Shown here: positions 52,291 through 60,000 of the stretch, piece by piece
Numbering within the stretch: the first letter of the stretch is position 1
Layout: each line of letters opens with the position of its first letter
NCBI RefSeq assembly: GCF_963678635.1
Contig: NC_087071.1
Coordinates: forward strand, 39,575,797 to 39,635,796
Direction: 5' to 3'
Length of the DNA: 60,000 nt
From: Symsagittifera roscoffensis
Taxonomy: Eukaryota; Xenacoelomorpha; Acoela; Convolutidae
The notes under the pieces: model-generated
Database searches by the model: none
Told to the model about the DNA's origin: nothing
What the model saw: the letters and a program-made list of their open reading frames with translations, nothing else
Made by a program: the position numbers and the translations under genes

Positions 52291-53438
52291 TAGATAGTGA
52301 TCTTTTGGTTTTCACCAATATTCAGTATTTACAATTTTCACCAAACTTCAGTATAATAAAATGGGCGAAAAAAAATTTTCGACCCGAGTTGCCGCAGATT
52401 TATGCTAGCTTTTGTAGCCTTTTGAAACGCAAGGTATCGTATTCTTTTGACCAAAAAAAATTATTTATTGGTGGCTCTATGCAGCTTTTGAGAATTTTAT
52501 GACTGGCACTTCAAAACTTTGGAGAAACTATGAAATCGGCATTTGAATCCTTAAATACATCAGACTTTCAGGCATATTATTTTGATTGTTCACCTAAATT
52601 TTCAAATCTTTAAAATCAGGACTAATTTTTCGTTACTAAAACTGAGGGGTTTACAAACGAAGAGAAAAAAAAAATCCATTTATCTCTTGGAGATGATACT
52701 TTTTTATTTGGTCTTTATTTTTTCCTTTTCTCCGATTTTTCATTTTGAATTGATTCGAATTCAATGTTTTTCTATTCCTTATCAAGAGTGATACAATATT
52801 TGCTAGTTATGACAAAAAAACTAAAATTAAATTTATAATTTGTTCATTCTCGCCTTACAGCCGTTTTAATTTTCTATTCTTTCACATTTGCATCTAATGA
52901 ATCCCAACCAAAACAGTATAGCAGTTTGATTTGTTAATTATGTTACTGTCAGGATGAAACTGAGAAGTTTATTCTATTTCTCCACTTTTACTCGTGGCGT
53001 GTTTGTGTACAAAACAAAGAAGACTAGTGTTTGATTTGAAAAGGGCACAAAATTTAGCTTGTGTACGACACAAAATTTCCACATCATCATGTTATGTAAT
53101 AAATGAAAAATAAAACTGGGTAAGGATATTTGAAAACGTAGTTTGAACAGGTTTTGAGCTGTAAAATCTCAGTTAAAAACTCAAAATCTCAATCAGACAA
53201 GAAGAAGCCAGTATGCTGTCACTGCAATTTTGAAAAGCAAATCCCAATAAATCAACTCGCCACATTATTGGAATCTGGATTCGACGATGATGAGTAAAAC
53301 TAAAATCAAGACATCGAGTAATACTTGGATCAAATCGTCTATCATATCAAGGAAGAGAAGGATACAGGAAAAGCTCCAGAATCATTCGAAAGAAAGTGAA
53401 TGACTCAAACTATTTCACTTCAAGTTTGATATTGCAAT
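52291..53438. other. Non-coding DNA
   Basis: I see no gene or definable repeat. Confidence 0.4.
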
Positions 53439-53578
53439 GATATTTGTTATTGCAATAAATTTTTCCAGCGCGAACAAGGGTATCAATTTGATAAAAGACC
53501 AAATTTTGAAAGACTTTTGTTTGTAGTGTACGAGGTGTTTGGAACCTAAAAATTTAAGCATTCTCTTTTTCTTATTCT
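53439..53578. repeat. Third copy of part of the 206-bp unit
   Basis: Matches 49700-49841, including AGCATTCTCTTTTTCTTATT after the unit. It directly adjoins the LTR-like stretch below and may be part of that LTR. Confidence 0.75.
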
Positions 53579-53589
53579 TCTATCAGCAC

Positions 53590-53893
53590 GCTCACTGCTT
53601 TAATCTCCTTTTTCTGGCGTACGCAGAGCTTTGCTTATTTGGTTAGACTTCTGGAACCAGTTCTAAACAAGCATTTATCTGAATATTGGTCAATATCGAT
53701 AGAACTTGCTCCAATAGAACTCGCTCCAAAATCGATAGAACTTGTTCCTGCTCCAATATCTTCTCGCTCTGCCCTTCTTTATCTTTATTTGCATTCGTAT
53801 CGTTGCATTCGTATCTTTACGCGCACAAGACTGAATTCCTGTAGCTTGCGTTCACCTTTCCACCTACTGTTTCTTAAATTCAGCCGGGACAAC
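53590..53893 (-). repeat. Probable LTR of a different Gypsy element
   Basis: The sense strand starts TGTCCCGGCTGAATTTAAG, a start seen in many Gypsy LTRs. It contains AATAAA and lies 50 bp after a gag zinc knuckle. The other end is unclear and may reach 53439. GAACTTGCTCCAATAGAACT micro-repeats lie inside. Confidence 0.5.
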
Positions 53894-53946
53894 TCCTTCG
53901 AACTCGCCTACTGTCCCGGCCCATGGTAGTCTAAATGGTTCGCGCT

Positions 53947-54225
53947 TCATTGGGGACATCCTTTTGCAATGTGGCCCACCTGTCCACAATTAAAACAACC
54001 ACCCTGAGTCCATGGGTTGTTTCCACTCTGTCGCCCAATTGGGTTCACAAAATCGCGTTGCTGATTCTCTTCCCGTCGGATGTGACTTTCTGGCTTAGAG
54101 TTACATGGATCAACGAACCTAGCTATCATTGTCGTTAAGTTCTGCATCTGGGCCATCATTGGAGCCGCCAGATCGTTCTGGCGTGATTCCTGCATTCGGC
54201 GTGGCGTAAAATTATTATTTCTCAA
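53947..54225 (-). pseudogene. C-terminal Gag fragment with CCHC zinc knuckle
   Basis: The ORF ends CFNCGQVGHIAKGCPQ, a perfect CX2CX4HX4C nucleocapsid knuckle, preceded by a hydrophilic linker (MAQMQNLTTMIARF, REENQQRDF). No protease, RT or integrase follows; the LTR-like sequence comes directly after. It is therefore a gag-only internal deletion or a non-autonomous element, from a lineage distinct from the large element. Confidence 0.75.
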
Positions 54226-54530
54226 ACTCTCAAATGATTTGAGTAGCTAAATTTTTGGCCAAAAATGTTTTATAGTAACTAAAGAGAAATAAATTGCAAC
54301 AATTTTCAGAGTTTGTGATTAATGACATTTCGTTTGGCTTCTTAATTTTTCAAAATTTAAATTTGCCGCTAAATTTTGGATTGTTTTTTTCTTTATATTG
54401 TTGCTTTAAATCGAAGGCCCTTAGTTTTGCAAGTTTCTTTAGTTGCTGTATACCTGCAGGGTGTGTTAGTTATTGATTAAGTTTTTCAACAAAGTTGGAT
54501 TTATTTTCAAATTTCAACGTACATTAAAGC

Positions 54531-56353
54531 TTATGCTTCACGCAATAATTCAGAGCCATTTAAAACTAAAGCACACCGACGCCCAGGTGGTCTTGGTTCT
54601 TTGGCTCGCTCACATTCGCCCTCAAAACCTTCTCGAGCTACTGTACAAAAGAATGGGCACTCAGTGTCCAGCTGCATATCTCGTGTTATGTTTTCATCAC
54701 TTTCAAGTAGATCTTGAAATGCGCATAAATTAGTCTGAAAAAAATTAAGTTGGTTTTTTTAAGTCTTCAATAGATGCAAACGTTTTTTTTTGGTTTTCAA
54801 ATCATGAAGCTGTTATTCTGTTGGGTTAGAAATGTTTATCACAAAAACTGTTATTTCGGTTGACGAAAAACGTTTGAAATAGAAAAGAAACAGTAAGTCA
54901 GTCCGCATTTTCTTCAAAAATTAGAACAAAAATTCTGCAGGAAAATTTTTTTTGTTAGATCTGAGCTCAGCAAATCAAAAGTTTTCAGATGACATAAAAT
55001 TTTTCCTAAAATATGAGCATCAAAAAAGTAACAGTTTTTCCAATGAAAAAAAAACGAGATTAAAAGTTCTTCCCTTTCTTCGGAGGCGAGGACGACAAAG
55101 ACTTGAAGCAAAGACTTGAATGTTCCGACTACCTTTTACTGTTCAATTTTATGTCATGTCCAAAAAAATATTGTTTATTAATAATTTTCTTAATGATCTT
55201 TTTTTACAAAAAAACTCATTGCGAACGCTATGTACAAAATCACACCAATACTTATGTACTTTTGGTGTCTGGTATCATAAAAATTATTGCAAATAACCTG
55301 CCTTAAATCAAATTTGCAAGTTTGTTGAGCCCGATTAATTCTACGCTCATGCGATCTTCAAAGGAAAAAATATGGGTGGTGTAAATGTCCCAAAAGGTCA
55401 AGTTGTCAATTTTCAAATTTCGCAGGTTTTTGAGATGAGGACTGACATGATATAATAAATTTTGAAAGTTTGAGCGAAAGACTATAACAATCGAAGGAGG
55501 CTTTTAAAAGAAAGAACATTTTTCTGCTAGAAAATCACACCAAACACAAGCCACCGGTGCGGGAGCAATTATTTCACTGAATAAGAACAACAAAATGATC
55601 TTACTTTGACAGTTTCTTGGACGTAAGTCGGTACTTGAAGTGTTAACAATCGAATTTCTTCCATGTTTTCATTCGCCTTGTTGAAGCTGGACCAACCCAT
55701 TTTAGCTATCTGAAGCATTGATGCTTGGAGAGAGTGAGGGTTCTTTGTCATTTTGAAGTCAGCTTTGCTCATTTTTTTGAATAAAAGAGAAACATCTCGG
55801 TCAAGAAAAACACGAATCAATTGACCCAGTGAGCAAACTGTTGTTGGGGCTGAGCTCAGCACAGCTGCCCAGTCACAGTTCCCAGTTAGTATCATGTCTT
55901 CCTGTATAAAAACAGAGACATGTCTTTCTGTATAAAATTGGTCTACATGTGAAAAGAGTCCTACTGTAAAAAGGGTTCAACATCAAAAGCTATGACAAAA
56001 TATACTGAGAAACAACATTGAACTCGTAAGATAAATCATCACACACCAATTTGCTTGATTTGGAAAGAAAAACTAATTGGCAATTGTTATGATTCCTCTT
56101 TCATAATTTAAAGATGGATATTTTCAGAAAACGATAATTTTCATCGATTTCGTGGAGTATTCGTTTGTTCTTTGCAGAGTGTTGAAAAAAGGTAAGTCAA
56201 AATAAGATAAACGTTAGCTGACGTGAAAAAGGTAATTTCGTTCTAAAAAATTTGAATAATTTGAAGAAAACCTTAATCAACCTTCACCTCATCGGGCAAT
56301 GTGCGTCTCTTTGTATCCTCCAATTCTTGGTCGGAGCTGCTGTTGGATGCCAT
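54531..56353 (-). CDS. Three-exon host gene, 190-aa protein of unknown function (56282-56353, 55605-55901, 54531-54734)
   Basis: Exon 1 begins MASNSSSDQELEDTKRR and ends AAG|GTTGAT. Exon 2 follows TTTATACAG and includes GNCDWAAVLSSAPTTVCSLG and LIRVFLDRDVSLLFKKMSKA, ending AAA|GTAAGA. Exon 3 follows TTTTTTTCAG and includes LCAFQDLLES, DTECPFFCTVAREGFEGECE and RRCALVLNGSELLREA before TAA. All introns are phase 0 and the splice sites are good, so the model is complete. The protein is mostly helical in the middle and Cys-rich at the end (five Cys in exon 3). It has no signal peptide or membrane span. I do not recognise the family; a small cytosolic adaptor is one guess. A gag fragment lies 300 bp downstream. 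Confidence 0.8.
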
Positions 56354-57119
56354 GACTAAACCAAAAATGATCTTACTTTCATTTAAAAAGTAGCAGCAGC
56401 CTATTTTTTTCAATGAAACTTCAAAGTAAAATTTTTGCTATACAATTTGAATACATTAGTTACGTTTTAGCCGACTGGTGTAACACATTTTTCCGTCAAT
56501 TGTTAAATTCGAGATTTGTGACAACCTAAAAACTACCTTTTTTTGAAAACATTTTGTGAGCTAATAAGATAATTCTATCGATATTTTGATATGCTATAGG
56601 TGAGTGCATAAGCGCAAAATTTTGTTCAGATTTCTTAAACAGATGAGAAATTTTCTGGTCTTAATTATTATTTTTTATCTGCTTCCGGAACACATAGTGA
56701 AAATAAACTAACATAAAAATTTCGATAATTCATAGGATCTGAAAAAGAGAACGCATGGATTGAAATGAGTTAGGGGAAAGTCGCAAAAACTGACGTTTGG
56801 ATTGCAACAGCTTATGCAAACAATGAGCTTCAGAATTATTGCCAACCCTTTTTTGTTGGACAAAACCGGTTCAGATCTTATTGTATTTTAATCTGCAAAA
56901 AAATAAAATCAATTGTTTGGTTATTGGTTCTGAGCAAGAGTCAATTTAATTTTTTAATTATCAATTTGCCGCAATCAATCCCTGTGTTAAAACTTCCTTT
57001 ATTATTTTGAATTCTTGAAATTTTGTCAGCTTTTTTAAATATTCTTATAAAATTTATCATATACGTAAAAATTTCGATATTTTCTGCCGAGGCATATTCT
57101 GTGGAAAAATATGGCTTTC
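56354..57119. other. Upstream of the 190-aa gene; contains a duplicated block
   Basis: It should contain the promoter of the minus-strand gene. 56557-56848 (GAGCTAATAAGATAATTC to GAATTATTGCCAACC) recurs at 57378-57667. Confidence 0.6.
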
Positions 57120-57377
57120 TAATAGAGTGATTTCGGATAAGATATACCCTCTGTTCGTCATGCTATCTTATTTTCGGCCGGATAGGTCCAAGCAACTTCT
57201 TAGGCTAATACCGATCGTAATCTTACTCTTATATTTTCTGGTCTCGAAAGATCTAGTATAAATTGCTATTGTTGCGAGGTTTAGAATCAACAAAGAGCCA
57301 CTGTGTGCTATATTAAATTTAATCTTCTCAGGCTGAAACTATGAATAGTTTCAGCAAAACTAATATTTGTAAGTTTT
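57120..57377 (-). repeat. LTR fragment of the large Gypsy family
   Basis: Keeps the LTR core GCTATCTTATTTTCGGCCGG, then ACTTCTTAG and CTTACTCTTATA. It breaks off where a duplicated host block begins (GAGCTAATAAG). Confidence 0.8.
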
Positions 57378-57667
57378 GAGCTAATAAGATAATTCTATCG
57401 ATAATTTGATATGCTATAGGTGATTGCATAAGCGCAAATTTTTGTTCAGATTTCTTAAACAGATGAGAAATTTTCTGGTCTTATTTATTATTTTTTATCT
57501 GCCTCCGGAACACATAGTGAAAATACACTAACATAAAACTTTCGATAATTCATAGGATCTAAAAAAGAGTACGCATAGCTTGAAATGAGTTAGGGGAAAG
57601 TCTCAAAAACTGACGTTTGGATTGCAACAGCTTATGCAAACAATGAACTTAAGAATTATTGCCAACC
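57378..57667. repeat. Second copy of the 56557-56848 block
   Basis: About 290 bp, nearly identical to 56557-56848, offset 821 bp. The first copy is followed by unrelated sequence before the LTR fragment, so this is not a simple clean tandem. Confidence 0.8.
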
Positions 57668-57849
57668 GATTTACTTTTGATCATCTATAAAAGAAAGATA
57701 TTAATTATCGTACCTGGTTAAGTGATCGATGATTTGGCAGAACAAAAATTCAGATTTGAAATTTATGAGTATATTTTAATGATTTTTAAAAGTTTGCTTT
57801 GTAGCAAAACTGAAAAGAAATGTTTTAAAAACATGCATAACTGAGTTTG

Positions 57850-58235
57850 AAGTGATCATTCGCTCTGTTCGTCCCGCTATCCTGTTTTCGGCCAGATAGG
57901 TTCATGCAACTTCTTTTTCTGTTCGTCACGCCATCTTATTTTCGGCAGTGTAACTTCATGCAACTTCTTAGTCTAATATCGATCCCAATTTCACTCTTAT
58001 ATTTCCAAAAGATCTAGTATATTTTAGTTTTGTGGTGAGGTTTAGAATCAACAAAGAGCGACTGTTTGCTAAATTAAAATTATTCATCTCAGGCTCAAAC
58101 TTTATTAGTTTCAGCCATACAATTTATTTTAAGTTTTCGTCATGTATCATGATTGGTTAGGTCTAAAAATTTTAAAGAGGTATTTATCAAGAATTAATTA
58201 GAACAAATTAATGGTTGATCTGAACTGCATTCAAC
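57850..58235 (-). repeat. 3' LTR of a decayed copy (copy C)
   Basis: LTR core present, with an internal 54-bp tandem duplication (57865-57918 and 57919-57972, CTGTTCGTC(C/A)CGC...CAACTTCTT). Ends near GTTGATCTGAACTGC, equivalent to the TGGAACCTGATC end of the intact LTR. Confidence 0.75.
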
Positions 58236-60000
58236 CAACCGGGGCTTGAAAAGTTTGAAAGTTATTAGTTTGTTCTTGTGGCATCGGGGGCATGACTGGA
58301 AAGAGGACAAATAGTAGGGGTTTTAATCTCCCTTTTGCTGGTCATTTCTTTGGTTGTGTCCTTTTTTGGTTTGTGTTATTCGTTTACATTTCTTGTGATG
58401 TTAAAAAGTCTTTGAATCAAGCCTCAAAGGAATATTTTACCAATTTTAATCTGTGTTTAATCTTGTTTGGAAATCGTGCAATCTTTCTATAAGTTTGATT
58501 CGTTTTATGGTGTTAGTGAGCTGCGTTTGTTAGTTTAAGCTTAAATTTAATTGCCTCCAACTGGATAAAGGAAAGTTTAAGATGAGTTAAAGCAAAGTAA
58601 ACTTATTATCAGTTTGTTTGTGAAACAAGCAATTCAATTCAAAACCAACACACAGAGGCAAACTACCTTTGGTTGTATGGAAAGAGTGCATAAAAAGCGG
58701 GCGAGTTAAGCAATAAAATAAAAATTTGCGAAACAAAGCGCACATTGAAAGGTAACCTAATTTTTTACTCATCACTACTTCAGTAATTCTTGAATCTTAT
58801 TTAGAGCACTATGATTTATTCATTTTCATTGCTACATATCACTTTTATAGCATTTATACAAAGTGAAGTAAGCCATTAGAGTCTTAAAACAAAATTTCTT
58901 AATGTTTCATTTTTGTTTTTGTTTTATTCAATGTTTTCAGAGAATTTATCGGGTAAATTTAAAAAAAAACTGTGAAACACACTTATAAATTACACTTATA
59001 AACTGTAAAAATTGTGAGTGAATGATTGGGAATTGATTAGTAATCTTTAAAATTAAAAATTCAAATATCTTGAGGGTCTGGTTCAGAGAAAAGTCCATTG
59101 AGGAAGTTAGTGTTGCTTGTGTGTGATTGTGTCAAAAGTTTCGCATGCCTTCGATCAACAATTTTAGAGCGTTAATATGATCATAAAATTTCAAGTGGTT
59201 GGATGGTGTTAAGTTCTTCAGGTGTTGCGAAAAACTCATATCTAGTGTCTTGGGTTAGGTTATATAATTTTTGTGTAATTTTCAAAGTGCGATAATTACT
59301 AATAGGACGATTTCAACTAGTTGGATGTTTTCAGGCGGGATAATGATGGGACTTTAGTCTTCAAGAGGAAATTCATTGGCGAGAGGGATAAATATATCCA
59401 AATAGCTGACGGGATCATAATTGCGGAGGATGCCGTGAAATTAAGTATACTTTGAGCAAAATGAGATGTTAAGAAATTATGGTGACGTAGATTTGGAGTT
59501 AATGTACATATAGAGTTGATAAAGATTTCAAGATGAGGAAGTATTGGGGGATGGCGTTTTAGAAGTCTGCATTGTTTATGTAAGTCTTTTAGTTTAGTTT
59601 TCAGCATGATTTCGTGTGAACAATTAAAATCACGTTTTTTAGGGACTATAAAATAAAATGCTAATTATTAGTAACCGAATTTGCTAAAATATGGTTTCCT
59701 TGGTGTTTTGAAGTGCTTTGTTGATTACATGAGTAAACTTCTTACTATATCTCTGTCAAAGATAGAATCAGTTTTGATCATGAATTTGCTCTGTTAGTTG
59801 CGAGTTTACTGTGGGGTCAGTGACATACGGTGACTCGTCCATGTAACGAATGACTGTGTGATTTTGGTGTGTTGTTAAAAAGGGATTTGATTTTCGTACA
59901 GTGAAGTGGTTGAGTGTTTGTGATAAGCCAATGTAAGTAAAATGATTTAAGTTCAGAGCATTTTGGAGTTGGTGAAAAATCGTGTCACAGAGTTCATAAT
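58236..60000 (-). pseudogene. Decayed 3' internal region of copy C, with a relic of the 601-aa ORF
   Basis: 58236-59040 matches the intact element's 3' non-coding region, for example GAGCTGCGTTTGTTAGTTT near 58518 (6165) and AAAGGAAAGTTT near 58566 (6215). 59040-60000 matches the 3' two thirds of the 601-aa ORF (about 6719-7650), with stops and indels. The relic is cut by the right window edge. Confidence 0.8.

Noticed and set aside
53639-53929. 96-aa plus-strand ORF
   Set aside because: It lies in the LTR-like stretch, antisense to the neighbouring gag, and its repeated IELAP units come from a micro-repeat.

Overview
The window is AT-rich animal nuclear DNA, sparse in genes and dense in transposable elements. 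The animal assignment rests on three exons of a Cys-loop ligand-gated ion channel (minus strand, 27715-32996). Spliceosomal introns, standard stop codons and a ubiquitin-domain fusion gene show it is a nuclear eukaryotic genome. I cannot resolve the phylum.

The dominant object is one LTR retrotransposon of the Ty3/Gypsy (Metaviridae) type on the minus strand, 4692-23614, about 18.9 kb. It has two 408-bp LTRs that look identical by eye and a 4-bp target-site duplication (CAAC), so the insertion looks young. Its sense-strand order is: 5' LTR, primer-binding site, 1.2-kb leader with paired hairpins, small basic ORF (155 aa), Gag-protease-RT-RNase H (2110 aa), integrase in the +1 frame (672 aa), two tiny membrane proteins (76 and 62 aa), a 377-codon open frame without a single Met, an envelope-like glycoprotein (872 aa), a 601-aa ORF of unknown function, a 1.6-kb conserved non-coding 3' region, and the 3' LTR. 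Several neighbouring ORFs overlap as ATGA or by a few bases. This layout resembles a complex retrovirus more than an ordinary retrotransposon and is the main candidate for an undescribed system.

Diverged copies of the same family occur nearby: a 3' end with LTR on the plus strand (1-1792), an env fragment between 31-bp direct repeats (1998-2699), a gag/protease/RT relic (49938-52290), an LTR fragment (57120-57377), and an LTR plus 3' internal region running off the right edge (57850-60000). They support the LTR boundaries and show that the 601-aa ORF and the non-coding 3' block are old parts of the family.

Host genes are few. 3340-4548 (plus) encodes a two-exon ubiquitin-like domain fused to a possible ADP-ribosyltransferase-like domain and ends 140 bp from the retroelement. 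27715-32996 (minus) is the 5' part of a GABA/glycine-receptor-like channel gene whose remaining exons are not visible. 54531-56353 (minus) is a complete three-exon gene for a 190-aa protein I do not recognise. The rest (23.6-27.7 kb, the channel introns and 33-54 kb) is non-coding: several MITE-like elements, some sharing CCCGGGTYGA termini, local tandem duplications, and three C-rich to G-rich segments that end in long G runs.
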